A stretch of 64,000 bases of DNA from Bacteroidales bacterium (GTDB taxonomy: Bacteria > Bacteroidota > Bacteroidia > Bacteroidales > UBA932), in assembly GCA_017429475.1 (NCBI GenBank), contig JAFROX010000005.1:62001-126000 (forward strand), read 5' to 3'. Every line of letters begins with the position of its first letter. Position 1 is the first letter of the stretch. Made by a program: the position numbers and the translations under genes. The notes under the pieces are model-generated. The model was not told where the DNA came from. It searched no databases and saw nothing but the letters and a program-made list of their open reading frames with translations. Below are positions 30,862 through 39,344 of the stretch, one piece after another.

Positions 30862-32768
30862 TGCACTTTGATTACGACATAATCGTTGTTGGTGCCGGGC
30901 ACGCCGGCTGTGAGGCTGCGACCGCTGCGGCAAGGATGGGTGCGCACGTGCTTCTGGTGACGATGGATATGCGCAATATCGCCCAGATGAGTTGCAATCC
31001 TGCCATAGGCGGCATTGCAAAGGGCCAGATAGTCAGGGAGATAGACGCATTGGGCGGATTCTCGGGCATTGTGACGGACCGCAGCACCCTGCAGTTCCGT
31101 ATGCTCAATATGAGCAAGGGCCCGGCGATGTGGAGTCCCCGTGCGCAGTGCGACAAGACGCTCTACACTCTGCACTGGCGTCAGGTGCTTGAAGACACTC
31201 CGAACCTCGACATATGGCAGGACGTCATCACGAAACTGACCATCCGTGACTCTAAGATATACGGTGTCGAAACCCAGCTCGGCACATCCTTCACCGGCAA
31301 GGCTGTCATCATCACTGCCGGCACCTTCCTCAACGGCAAACTTTTCATCGGACAGCAGACCACAGTGGGTGGCCGCATAGGTGAGCTGTCGAGCTTCGGA
31401 CTCGGCGAACAGCTTGCTGCAGAGGGTATTAAGGTGGCCAGAATGAAGACCGGCACCCCGCCTCGCATCGACACCCGCTCCATAGATCTGAGCGCTCTCA
31501 CAGTGCAGGAGGGGGATGCAAATCCGGCCCGGTTCTCGTTCCTTCCGATACCTTCGGCCATCCAGGAAAAGGGTGTCCAGAAGGCTTGTTATATAGTCCA
31601 TACCAACGAGAGGGTGCACGAGATTCTGCGCAGCGGCTTCGACCAGAGTCCGCTCTTCACCGGCAAGATCGTCGGCATCGGGCCGCGCTACTGCCCGTCA
31701 ATCGAAGACAAACTCCGCACTTTTGCGGGAAAGGACAGCCACCAGCTCTTCTTGGAGCCTGAGGGTTGGACCACCAGCGAATATTATCTGCAGGGTTTCT
31801 CTTCTTCACTGCCTTTCGATGTCCAGATCAGGGCTCTGAGGGAGATCGAAGGCTTCGAGAACATCAAGGTTTTCAGGCCTGCCTATGCTGTGGAATATGA
31901 CTATTTCGACCCTGTGCAGCTCCACGCTACGCTTGAGAGCAAGGTGATTTCGGGACTTTATCTGGCAGGGCAGGTGAATGGCACTACTGGCTACGAAGAG
32001 GCTGCGGCTCAGGGACTTATGGCTGGCATAAATGCTACTCTGGCCATCCAGAACCGTGGCGAATTCATCCTCAAGCGTGACGAAGCCTACATCGGCGTAC
32101 TCATCGACGACCTCATCACGAAAGGCGTGGACGAGCCTTACAGGATGTTCACTTCGAGGGCTGAATACCGCATCTTGCTGAGGGGCGATAATGCGGACTA
32201 CCGCTTGACTGCGAAGGGCTATGAGATTGGCCTGGCCAGCAAGGAGAGGTATGAGAATATGCTGTCGAAGTATTATGCTGTCGGCCGTCTGAAGGACGAG
32301 ATCTGCACGACTTCGATCCGTCCGGAGGATGTCAATCCTTATCTTGAGAGTGTGGGCTCTGCTCCTATCGAGAACCGCAAGAAGATTGCTGAGTTGCTGA
32401 CGCGACCTTTCGTTAATATAAAGGAGTTCGAGGAAAAAGTTCCACGTGGAACATTCGTGGATATAGACGGTATCCTTGCGGCTTGCGGTATCGAGGATGG
32501 CAGGCGCGACGAGATCGTGGAGGCTGTGGAGATTGCCGTGAAGTATCAGGGTTACATTGACCGCGAGAAGAAGCTTGCCGACAAGATTCTCCGTCTGGAG
32601 AACATCAAGATTCCGGAGGACTACGATTTCTCGAAGATTACGGCGCTGTCTATAGAGTGCCGCATAAAGCTCGACCGCTACAGGCCGCGCACCATCGCGC
32701 AGGCTTCGCGCATCTCCGGCGTTTCCCCCGCCGACATCTCAGTCCTCCTCGTCCACTTCGGCCGTTAG
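30861..32768 (+). CDS. mnmG: tRNA uridine-5-carboxymethylaminomethyl modification enzyme MnmG
   Basis: A 635-residue FAD protein which, with MnmE, modifies the wobble uridine of tRNAs. The FAD motif [12 protein letters not shown] lies at residues 8-19; later motifs include [20 protein letters not shown] and the tail helical domain ending in [10 protein letters not shown]. Length is usual. A parS-like palindrome is embedded in codons for VPRGTF (about residues 527-532). mnmG is often near the origin of replication. It overlaps ybeY by one base. Confidence 0.97.
   Translation: MHFDYDIIVVGAGHAGCEAATAAARMGAHVLLVTMDMRNIAQMSCNPAIGGIAKGQIVREIDALGGFSGIVTDRSTLQFRMLNMSKGPAMWSPRAQCDKTLYTLHWRQVLEDTPNLDIWQDVITKLTIRDSKIYGVETQLGTSFTGKAVIITAGTFLNGKLFIGQQTTVGGRIGELSSFGLGEQLAAEGIKVARMKTGTPPRIDTRSIDLSALTVQEGDANPARFSFLPIPSAIQEKGVQKACYIVHTNERVHEILRSGFDQSPLFTGKIVGIGPRYCPSIEDKLRTFAGKDSHQLFLEPEGWTTSEYYLQGFSSSLPFDVQIRALREIEGFENIKVFRPAYAVEYDYFDPVQLHATLESKVISGLYLAGQVNGTTGYEEAAAQGLMAGINATLAIQNRGEFILKRDEAYIGVLIDDLITKGVDEPYRMFTSRAEYRILLRGDNADYRLTAKGYEIGLASKERYENMLSKYYAVGRLKDEICTTSIRPEDVNPYLESVGSAPIENRKKIAELLTRPFVNIKEFEEKVPRGTFVDIDGILAACGIEDGRRDEIVEAVEIAVKYQGYIDREKKLADKILRLENIKIPEDYDFSKITALSIECRIKLDRYRPRTIAQASRISGVSPADISVLLVHFGR
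32438..32453. promoter_or_regulatory. parS: parS-like ParB-binding site inside mnmG
   Basis: The 14-bp palindrome GTTCCACGTGGAAC (32439-32452) with flanks A and A matches the broad parS consensus TGTTNCACGTGNAACA at 15 of 16 positions. It lies within coding sequence. Confidence 0.75.
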
Positions 32769-33029
32769 TCACTGCCTTTTTGTGGCATATAGGATAACGC
32801 CTCCGGGAGCAGAGTGCGTCCGGGCGGCGGATTTCACTTCGGCCACCTGTCGCGACGAACTCGCCCTTTTAGTCTGCATCTTTCGTTGTCGGCATGCCTC
32901 CACCTCAATCTGCGCCTAACGTGGCTCAGACATCATCGCTCCCGGGCGGTGGCCTCAACTCATCCTTGTTTCCGCCCTCCCGCAATGCTCCCTACGTCGT
33001 TTCCCTAGCCACAAGCGGCTCGCCTTAGA

Positions 33030-33141
33030 CGGAAAGAAGGTCTGAGCGGGGGCTGGCCACCCGCGGCTCGCAGAGCGGGAGGGACCCGACGACAGCGAGT
33101 TATCGCGCAGCGATGACGATGATGGCGTTGGGAGGGATTGG
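33030..33141 (-). repeat. 112-bp dispersed repeat, copy 1
   Basis: Read on the minus strand, this matches 53393-53504 at 110 of 112 positions without gaps (differences: G/A in the CGCT[GA]CGCG segment and A/T in GCG[AT]GC). Both copies are intergenic. No open reading frame is shared. Confidence 0.9.
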
Positions 33142-33249
33142 AGAGAGCGTTAACGGGCGCCTGCAGGCGCTAGCGGAGGCCGTGTGGGCTGGGAAATGCT
33201 GATAGTAGGCCAGAGCGGCGGGGTTTGGGGCAGCGCCCCAGTAACGCGA

Positions 33250-33279
33250 ACGGAACCCCCCGAAGGCCTTGCTTTCCGT
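33250..33279 (-). repeat. 30-nt dispersed repeat, copy 1
   Basis: An exact reverse complement of 53346-53375; the ends ACGGAA and TTCCGT are inverted repeats of each other. It lies 108 bp from the 112-bp repeat here but only 17 bp away in the other locus. Confidence 0.85.
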
Positions 33280-33348
33280 CCAAAAAGGCGAAGCCGCAAG
33301 TTCCCGTATGCCACCAAGAGTGGGAATACTAAATAATAATAGGTAAGG

Positions 33349-34356
33349 TTATAATATGTACGGCTTGCCGTGTTTCCAGGCGACCCGTGTCTTGGAGATC
33401 TCCCAGCTCCGTGCGGCATTGTTGTAGCCCTGGTAGAAAAGCCAAGTGCGTCCGTCCGTATCCTCGAAAATGTCCGGATGCCCCGACTCCATCTCATTCC
33501 AGCTGCCCGGCTCCCCGTTGCGGAGGAACGGCTCCTGCGACATACGCTCCCAGTGGATGCCATCCTTGCTGGTGGCAACTCCGATCATCTGAGGCGAGCG
33601 GTTGTATGCTCCGGCATAGAACATATAGAGAGTCTTGCCGCGGACAATGGTCGTAGCACCCTCGATGCACTTGCCTTCCCAGTCAAGCTCCGGCTTCAGT
33701 ATCGGCTCGTCAATCTGCAACGTCCAGTCGCCGGCGTGCAGACCCGAATTCTTGTTGGCGGCAGCCACACCCTGGAACTGGATCTCCTGAGCAGGGTCCC
33801 GTGTAGCAAAATACATAAAGTATTTGCCTCCAAATTCTACCACCTCGGCATCGATGGCCCTTCCGCAGTTCCAGTCGCCTGTCGCAGTGAACACCGGGTT
33901 GCTCGGGTCGTGCTCGAAATTCACGCCGTCCACCGAAGTCGCGTGGCAGATGGCCTCAGTTCCGAAATTGCCGTAAGACTGATAGAACAGGTGGAGAGTG
34001 TCGTTGCGGATGATGGCACCCGGAGCGCAGATTGCATTCGTCTCAGCTTCCTGCTGAGGAAGAATTTGTGAAATTCTTTTCCAGTTCGTCAGATCGTCGC
34101 TCTCCGCAATTCCGACGCACAAACGGTTTACTCCGGCACTGTCGGGGTAGTATGCAGAGTAGTACATAAAATATTTGCCGTTGAACTTGACGATGTTTTC
34201 GTCCTTGGCAAAGGGAGCTGACGTATACGCAGTGTCTATGAAAAGCATCTCCCCGTCACGAAAATCGGGTCTGTGGCTACATCCAGAGGGGGTAAGAAGT
34301 GATACAACTGTAAACAGAGCGATGAGAAAAGTTCCACGTGGAACAAATCTAAACAT
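33349..34356 (-). CDS. Beta-propeller lipoprotein, GH43/GH130-like
   Basis: A 335-residue protein. The start is the ATG at 34356; the longer frame lacks a signal at its N-terminus. The signal ends in TPSGC with C26 as lipobox Cys. The mature protein has repeated propeller-blade strands such as YFMYYSAYYPDS, LHLFYQSYG, YFMYFATRD, LYMFYAGAYNRSP and WLFYQGYNN, with D/E positions typical of five-bladed GH43-related glycosidases. Whether it is a hydrolase, phosphorylase or only sugar-binding is not clear. A second parS-like palindrome lies in codons 4-10 (FVPRGTF). The gene starts 2 bp after the acyl-CoA synthetase stop. Confidence 0.72.
   Translation of the reverse strand: MFRFVPRGTFLIALFTVVSLLTPSGCSHRPDFRDGEMLFIDTAYTSAPFAKDENIVKFNGKYFMYYSAYYPDSAGVNRLCVGIAESDDLTNWKRISQILPQQEAETNAICAPGAIIRNDTLHLFYQSYGNFGTEAICHATSVDGVNFEHDPSNPVFTATGDWNCGRAIDAEVVEFGGKYFMYFATRDPAQEIQFQGVAAANKNSGLHAGDWTLQIDEPILKPELDWEGKCIEGATTIVRGKTLYMFYAGAYNRSPQMIGVATSKDGIHWERMSQEPFLRNGEPGSWNEMESGHPDIFEDTDGRTWLFYQGYNNAARSWEISKTRVAWKHGKPYIL
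34330..34345. promoter_or_regulatory. parS: parS-like ParB-binding site inside the propeller lipoprotein gene
   Basis: AGTTCCACGTGGAACA, identical to the 16 bp inside mnmG; 15 of 16 positions match TGTTNCACGTGNAACA. Again the codons read VPRGTF. Confidence 0.75.
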
Positions 34357-34358
34357 AG

Positions 34359-36131
34359 CTATTGATAAATTTCTTTTATGGTATCCTTGTATTTCGCGTA
34401 GATGTTTGCACGCTTCAGCTTCAGCGTCTGGCTCAGCATCTTGTTGTCCACAGTCCACTCGTCGTTGACAAACTGCTCTCGCTTGATTTGCTCGTGAGGA
34501 GCGAGAGTCTCGTTGACCTTCTCGATCTGTGTCTGCAGCAGTTTCTGGATTTCAGGTTTCTGCAGCAGGTCGTCATTGTCAGTGAATTTGATCTTCTTGT
34601 ATTTGGCGTAAGATGCGAGTTTGCTGAATGACGGGATGATGATAGCAGAGGCGAATTTCTCGTTCTCGCCCACAACCATACAGTTCGAAATGAAGTTAGA
34701 AGTTTCCTTGATTCGCGTCTCTATGGCCTGCGGAGCCACATATTTGCCGTTTGACAACTTGAATATCTCTTTCTTGCGGTCGGTGATCTTCAGATATTTG
34801 TCGTCCTGCAGGTATCCGATGTCGCCGGTGTGCAGGAAACCGTCGCTGTCGATGATCTCAGCAGTCAGCTCAGGAGCTTTGAAATAACCCAGCATAACGT
34901 GAGGGCCTTTGGTAAGAACCTCTCCGTCGCTGGCAAACTTCAGCTGGGTGCCTTCGATGGGAGTTCCCACGGTACCGATCACCTGGATGCGGTGTCTCGG
35001 GTCGCCCACGGCTATAACAGGTGAAGTTTCGGTCATTCCGTAGCCCTCATAGCACTGGATGTTGGCTGCCGTGAAGCAGCGGAGGATTCGCGGCTGGATG
35101 GAACTTCCGCCAGAAATCACCTGCATCTCCTTCTGTCCGCCCATTTTCTCGCGCCATTTGCTGTAAACGAGCTTGTCGAACATCCTGCGGCGCCACTGAT
35201 ACAGCGCACCGTCATTGTAGTTGTCGTAGTTGTTGGCGAACTTCCAGGCACGGCGGTAAATAAGAGCCTGGATGCCCTTGAGGCTGGTGCGGGCCGCTTC
35301 GAGCTTGCTGTACAGCATCTCCAGAACCCTCGGAACGGCACAGAACCCGTCTGCCTTGCTGTCCTTGAGGTCGGCTGCGAAGTTTGCTATGTCAGTATAA
35401 TAAATGCTTATACCTTTCTCCTGATAATGATAGTTCATCGAGCGCTCATAAGTGTGGCAGAGCGGCAGAAACGATATCATTTTGTTCTCCTTGCCCAGAT
35501 ACTGGCGTACAGCGTGTCCGTGCGAGTTGAAAACCAGGTTGTAATGGCTCAGCATCACGCCCTTCGGCTGTCCGGTGGTTCCTGAAGTATATATAAGTGA
35601 GAAGAACTCGTCTTTGTCGGTGTTGCGGATGTTATCGGAAATGACCGCTTCAAGAGCCTCCTTGTCCTTTTCTCCCTCTGCCAGGAACTGCTTGAAGCAG
35701 TAGTGGCTGTCGCTTTCGTCGATGAGAATCACCTTGGCAGGCTTGTCCATCTGCTCTGCAACCGGAGCGATCTTCTTATAGAGCAGCTCGTTGCCGATAA
35801 AGATTATTTCAGCCTCGGAGTGATTGAATATATAAAGGTAATCATCGGGGCTGAGAGTGGGATACACCGGAGTGTGGACCATTCGCGACAGTGCGCAGCC
35901 CATATCGATGAAATTCCACTCAGGGCGGTTGTTGCAGATGCTGATGATTCTGGTGCCGGGCTTGAGACCGAGGGCCAGAAAGCTTCTAGCGGCAGCGTGG
36001 GAGAGGCGCACGTAGTCTTTGGTGCTATATTTAACCCATTGATTATTAATGCGTCTGGCCAGCATATCCTCTTTGTCAGGACAAATCTGTTCCAGATTGG
36101 TGAGGAGATCGAATACGCGGGTTAGTTCCAT
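34359..36131 (-). CDS. Long-chain acyl-CoA synthetase (AMP-forming)
   Basis: A 590-residue adenylate-forming enzyme that activates fatty acids as acyl-CoA. The ATG at 36131 (MELTRVFDLL) is preferred; the longer frame would need TTG. The AMP-binding P-loop is IYTSGTTGQPKG, the A5 region is YGMTETSP, and A7/A8 is GDIGYLQDDKYLKITDRKKE. The C-terminal Lys-bearing region follows. The propeller lipoprotein begins 2 bp downstream, which suggests one transcript, though no functional link is obvious. Confidence 0.92.
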   Translation of the reverse strand: MELTRVFDLLTNLEQICPDKEDMLARRINNQWVKYSTKDYVRLSHAAARSFLALGLKPGTRIISICNNRPEWNFIDMGCALSRMVHTPVYPTLSPDDYLYIFNHSEAEIIFIGNELLYKKIAPVAEQMDKPAKVILIDESDSHYCFKQFLAEGEKDKEALEAVISDNIRNTDKDEFFSLIYTSGTTGQPKGVMLSHYNLVFNSHGHAVRQYLGKENKMISFLPLCHTYERSMNYHYQEKGISIYYTDIANFAADLKDSKADGFCAVPRVLEMLYSKLEAARTSLKGIQALIYRRAWKFANNYDNYNDGALYQWRRRMFDKLVYSKWREKMGGQKEMQVISGGSSIQPRILRCFTAANIQCYEGYGMTETSPVIAVGDPRHRIQVIGTVGTPIEGTQLKFASDGEVLTKGPHVMLGYFKAPELTAEIIDSDGFLHTGDIGYLQDDKYLKITDRKKEIFKLSNGKYVAPQAIETRIKETSNFISNCMVVGENEKFASAIIIPSFSKLASYAKYKKIKFTDNDDLLQKPEIQKLLQTQIEKVNETLAPHEQIKREQFVNDEWTVDNKMLSQTLKLKRANIYAKYKDTIKEIYQ

Positions 36132-36152
36132 AAAATACAACCATTAGCGGGG

Positions 36153-36160
36153 CAAAGGTA
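36153..36160 (-). promoter_or_regulatory. Candidate -7 box for the acyl-CoA synthetase
   Basis: CAAAGGTA on plus is TACCTTTG on minus, perfect, 21 bp before the ATG. It lies just past the DUF1508 terminator. Confidence 0.5.
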
Positions 36161-36161
36161 A

Positions 36162-36198
36162 CAAAAAACACAGACTGTCATCCGGGCAGCCTGTGTTT
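36162..36198 (-). terminator. Terminator of the DUF1508 gene
   Basis: AAACACAG (36166-36173) pairs with CTGTGTTT (36191-36198), with further CTG/CAG pairing inside. A-rich plus flank gives the U tract. Confidence 0.75.
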
Positions 36199-36217
36199 CA
36201 TCGAATTCTTGTTGATA

Positions 36218-36553
36218 TTACTCTTTTGTCTTGTCAACGATTTCAGCAGTCGGCGCGTTCTTCTTTACAGAAGCGATACCGTTCTCCATGTTGGCGTTGT
36301 TTGAGTACATTTCGCTGGTACCGATCACCTGACCGTTGGTAGCAACCAGGTTGAAGAAAGGTTTGCCGTTCTTTGCAGTCTTGCGCTCGAAACGAGCATC
36401 GTCAAGGCTGTTTTTCTTTACAGAAGCGATGCCGTTGAGGCAGCCGTCCATTGACTTGTAGCCCTGGCTGGTGAGGATTACCTGGCCGTTGGCGGCCTTG
36501 AGGTCGAACTGAACGTCTCCGTTTGTGCGGAGTTTGATAACGAATTTGCCCAT
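36218..36553 (-). CDS. YegP-type DUF1508 protein with two repeats
   Basis: A 111-residue protein made of two tandem DUF1508 units: FDLKAANGQVILTSQGYKS...NGIASVKKN and FNLVATNGQVIGTSEMYSN...NGIASVKKN. This matches the small YegP family, whose role is not well defined. It has no signal and is probably cytoplasmic. It lies alone between glyS and the acyl-CoA synthetase with its own terminator. Confidence 0.9.
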   Translation of the reverse strand: MGKFVIKLRTNGDVQFDLKAANGQVILTSQGYKSMDGCLNGIASVKKNSLDDARFERKTAKNGKPFFNLVATNGQVIGTSEMYSNNANMENGIASVKKNAPTAEIVDKTKE

Positions 36554-36612
36554 TGTTTTGAGTTATTTAATTGGTTAGTTTATAGTCGATTTCTACAAAA
36601 TTAAAAAACAAA

Positions 36613-38151
36613 TTAGTTTTTAACAAGCAAACTGGTCATCGAAGTTTGGCTTTGCAGAATGCCGTGCAGTTTTTCGATAGCGACTCTTTCCTGTCTCATG
36701 CTGTCGCGCTCGCGGATGGTGACACAGTTGTCATTCAGCGTGTCGTGGTCGATAGTGATGCAGAAAGGAGTACCGATGGCATCCTGACGGCGGTAGCGCT
36801 TGCCGATGGAGTCTTTCTCGTCGTACTGGCAGTTGAAGTCATATTTGAGGATGTCCAGGATTTCGCGGGCTTTCTCGGGCAGGCCGTCTTTCTTCACCAG
36901 CGGCAGCACGGCGGCCTTGACGGGTGCCAGGGCTGCAGGAATGCTCAGCACTACGCGCTCTTCGCCGTTCTCCAGCTTCTCCTCGTGATATGAGCTTGAG
37001 AGCACTGCGAGGAAGCAGCGGTCCAGACCGATAGAGGTCTCAATGACGTAGGGAGTGTAGTTCTCGTTCTTTTCAGGGTCGAAATACTGGATCTTGCGAC
37101 CGCTGTACTTCTGGTGGTTGCCAAGGTCGAAGTCGGTGCGTGAGTGGATTCCCTCGAGCTCCTTGAAACCGAAGGGGAATTCGAACTCGATGTCGGTGGC
37201 TGCGTTGGCGTAGTGAGCCAGCTTGTCGTGGTCGTGGAAGCGGTATTTCTCGTCGCCCAGACCCATTGCCTTATGCCATTTCAGACGTGTCTCTTTCCAT
37301 TTTGCGAACCAGTCGAGTTCGGTGCCAGGCTGGATGAAGAACTGCATCTCCATCTGCTCGAACTCCCTCATACGGAATATGAACTGACGGGCCACGATCT
37401 CGTTGCGGAAGGCCTTTCCGATCTGTGCGATGCCGAAGGGGATCTTCATACGGCCGGTCTTCTGCACGTTGAGGTAGTTTACAAAAATACCCTGTGCGGT
37501 CTCGGGACGCAGGTAGATGGTGCCGTCCTCACCGCTGATGTTGCCTAGCTGGGTAGAGAACATAAGGTTGAACTTACGCACCTCGGTCCAGTTCTTGGTG
37601 CCGCTGATAGGGCAGACGATGTCGCTGTCGATGATGATTTGCCTCATCTCGTTCAAGTCATTGTCGTTGAGGGCCTTGACCATACGGTTGTGCACTTCGT
37701 CCCATTTGGCCTGGGTGCGGAGCACATTGGGGTTGGTGGCAAGGAACTGGGCTTCGTCGAAGCTGTCGCCGAATTTCTTGCGGCCTTTCTCCACTTCCTT
37801 CTTGATCTTGTCTTCCAGTTTGGCGAGATATTCCTCGATGAGGACGTCGGCGCGGTAGCGCTTCTTGCTGTCGCGGTTGTCGATCAGGGGGTCGTTGAAA
37901 GCAGCTACGTGGCCGCTGGCTTCCCAGATGCGGGGATGCATGAAGATGGCGCTGTCGATACCTACTATGTTCTCGTGCAGGCGGGTCATGGCTTCCCACC
38001 AGTATCTCTTGATGTTGTTCTTGAGTTCAACTCCGTTCTGGCCGTAGTCGTACACGGCGCTCAGACCATCGTAAATCTCGCTGCTCTGGAACACGAAACC
38101 GTATTCTTTGCAGTGGGCAGTCAGGTTTTTGAAAACTTCTTCTTGTGTCAT
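36613..38151 (-). CDS. glyS: Glycyl-tRNA synthetase (homodimeric type)
   Basis: A 512-residue class II aminoacyl-tRNA synthetase of the single-chain alpha2 type. Visible family segments are YDGLSAVYDYGQNGVELKNN, HPRIWEASGH, a motif 2 region (RNEIVARQFIFRMREFEQMEMQFF) and a motif 3 region (ETSIGLDRCFLAVL). The C-terminal anticodon-binding domain starts at about residue 400. folK follows upstream on the same strand, separated by 16 bp, so glyS may be the last gene of the suf-folK transcript. Confidence 0.96.
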   Translation of the reverse strand: MTQEEVFKNLTAHCKEYGFVFQSSEIYDGLSAVYDYGQNGVELKNNIKRYWWEAMTRLHENIVGIDSAIFMHPRIWEASGHVAAFNDPLIDNRDSKKRYRADVLIEEYLAKLEDKIKKEVEKGRKKFGDSFDEAQFLATNPNVLRTQAKWDEVHNRMVKALNDNDLNEMRQIIIDSDIVCPISGTKNWTEVRKFNLMFSTQLGNISGEDGTIYLRPETAQGIFVNYLNVQKTGRMKIPFGIAQIGKAFRNEIVARQFIFRMREFEQMEMQFFIQPGTELDWFAKWKETRLKWHKAMGLGDEKYRFHDHDKLAHYANAATDIEFEFPFGFKELEGIHSRTDFDLGNHQKYSGRKIQYFDPEKNENYTPYVIETSIGLDRCFLAVLSSSYHEEKLENGEERVVLSIPAALAPVKAAVLPLVKKDGLPEKAREILDILKYDFNCQYDEKDSIGKRYRRQDAIGTPFCITIDHDTLNDNCVTIRERDSMRQERVAIEKLHGILQSQTSMTSLLVKN

Positions 38152-38167
38152 ATTTGTTGATAATTGT

Positions 38168-38596
38168 TTATTTCATTGCTTTGGCAGCGGCTTGCTGCAT
38201 CAGTCCGAGTACAAAGGGCCGCTGGAACACCTGTTTGTGTGGGATTGTGAGCTCAGGCTCGTCCATCACCACGCCGTTGAGGTGCAGGATGTCGATGTCG
38301 ATGATGCGGGGAGCGTAGATGCGGCGGCCTTCGCTGTCATAGACGGCTTTGTGGGGCTTGCGGCCCATCGCAGCCTCGATTCCATGGCAGCGGTGCAGCA
38401 GGTCGCAGGGCTCGAAATCGCCGTCGAAAGCCACTGCCTGGTTGAGAAAGGCCGGGCCGTCGAAACCTATGGCTTCGGTCTCCAGCACTTCAGAGCACAG
38501 CAGTCTCACGCCAAGCTCCTGCGAGAGAAGTTCCCTCGCACTGCTCAGATTGGCACTTCTGTCGCCCATATCCGTTCCCAGCAGCAGGTATATCAT
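38168..38596 (-). CDS. folK: HPPK, folate pyrophosphokinase
   Basis: A 142-residue enzyme transferring pyrophosphate from ATP to 6-hydroxymethyl-dihydropterin in folate synthesis. The ATG at 38596 (MIYLLLGTDMGDR) is favoured over a GTG two codons earlier. Signature motifs: GTDMGDRSANL at the start, and RIIDIDILHLNG with the metal-binding Asp pair, then IPHKQVFQRPFVL. It sits between glyS and a DUF59 gene on the minus strand. Confidence 0.93.
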   Translation of the reverse strand: MIYLLLGTDMGDRSANLSSARELLSQELGVRLLCSEVLETEAIGFDGPAFLNQAVAFDGDFEPCDLLHRCHGIEAAMGRKPHKAVYDSEGRRIYAPRIIDIDILHLNGVVMDEPELTIPHKQVFQRPFVLGLMQQAAAKAMK

Positions 38597-38605
38597 AATC
38601 ACAAC

Positions 38606-38923
38606 TTATAGCAGTCCGAGTTCCAGCTTGGCCTCGTCGCTCATCATATCCTTGTTCCATTCGGGCTCGAACACCAGCTCTATGGCCACGTCCGTCACGC
38701 CCGGCACGTCGCGCACGGCTGTCGCCACGCTGTCCACCACTATGTCGGCGATGGGGCAGTTCGGCGCCGTGAGCGTCATTGTGATGTCGACCTTGTTGTC
38801 TTCGTCGACCTTTATTTCGTAGATCAGTCCCAGATCATATACGTTGACGGGAATCTCCGGGTCATATACATTGCGGAGAGCCATCACGATATTGGCTTCG
38901 AGGACCGTTTTATTTTTGTTCAT
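38606..38923 (-). CDS. DUF59/MIP18 iron-sulfur assembly factor
   Basis: A 105-residue protein of the DUF59 family (SufT/PaaD-like). The ATG at 38923 is chosen; it overlaps the sufE 3' end by 14 bp. The core is VYDPEIPVNVYDLGLIYEI with conserved DPE, then TAPNCPIADIV containing the family Cys. It lies directly behind sufE, supporting a role in Fe-S cluster maturation. Confidence 0.9.
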   Translation of the reverse strand: MNKNKTVLEANIVMALRNVYDPEIPVNVYDLGLIYEIKVDEDNKVDITMTLTAPNCPIADIVVDSVATAVRDVPGVTDVAIELVFEPEWNKDMMSDEAKLELGLL

Positions 38924-39344
38924 TGTCTTCTTTCTGCAAAAAGGCAAGCGCATAGGCCTTTATCTTGGTTATCATTGAGTGCAGACCGTTGGCACGGGTG
39001 GGCGACAGGTTGTCGCGCAGCCCGATGGTGTCGATGAACGACAGGTTGGCGGCCACGATGTCTTCCGGCTTCTGTCCGTCGAACACCCTGATCAGCAGGG
39101 AGATGATGCCCTTGGTGATGACGGCGTCGCTGTCGGCTGTGAACCAAAGCTTTCCATCACGCTCCTTGCAGTCAAGCCAAACCCTTGACTGGCAGCCTTC
39201 TATGAGATTGTCTGCAGTCTTGGCCTCCTCGTCTATGGGGGGCAACTGTCGGCCTGTCTCGATCAGGTACTCATACTTGTCGAGCCACTCGTCGAACACC
39301 GAGAATTCCTCAACGATCTGTTCTGTTATCTCCTGTATAGTCAT
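38910..39344 (-). CDS. sufE: Cysteine desulfuration protein SufE
   Basis: A 144-residue sulfur acceptor that takes persulfide from SufS. The acceptor Cys is in NLIEGCQSRVWL (C51). Length is typical. It overlaps sufS by 4 bp at its start and the DUF59 gene by 14 bp at its end, so all three are coupled. sufB, sufC and sufD are not in the window. Confidence 0.94.
   Translation of the reverse strand: MTIQEITEQIVEEFSVFDEWLDKYEYLIETGRQLPPIDEEAKTADNLIEGCQSRVWLDCKERDGKLWFTADSDAVITKGIISLLIRVFDGQKPEDIVAANLSFIDTIGLRDNLSPTRANGLHSMITKIKAYALAFLQKEDNEQK

Larger units (their letters stand above)
32769..33348. other. 580-bp GC-rich intergenic region with repeat modules
   Basis: No convincing gene. It contains the inverted copies of two modules found at 53.35-53.50 kb (separate entries). 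The rest has several CTCC/GGAG-rich stretches of the same style but no clear full-length match elsewhere in the window. It separates mnmG from the convergent propeller lipoprotein gene. Confidence 0.7.
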
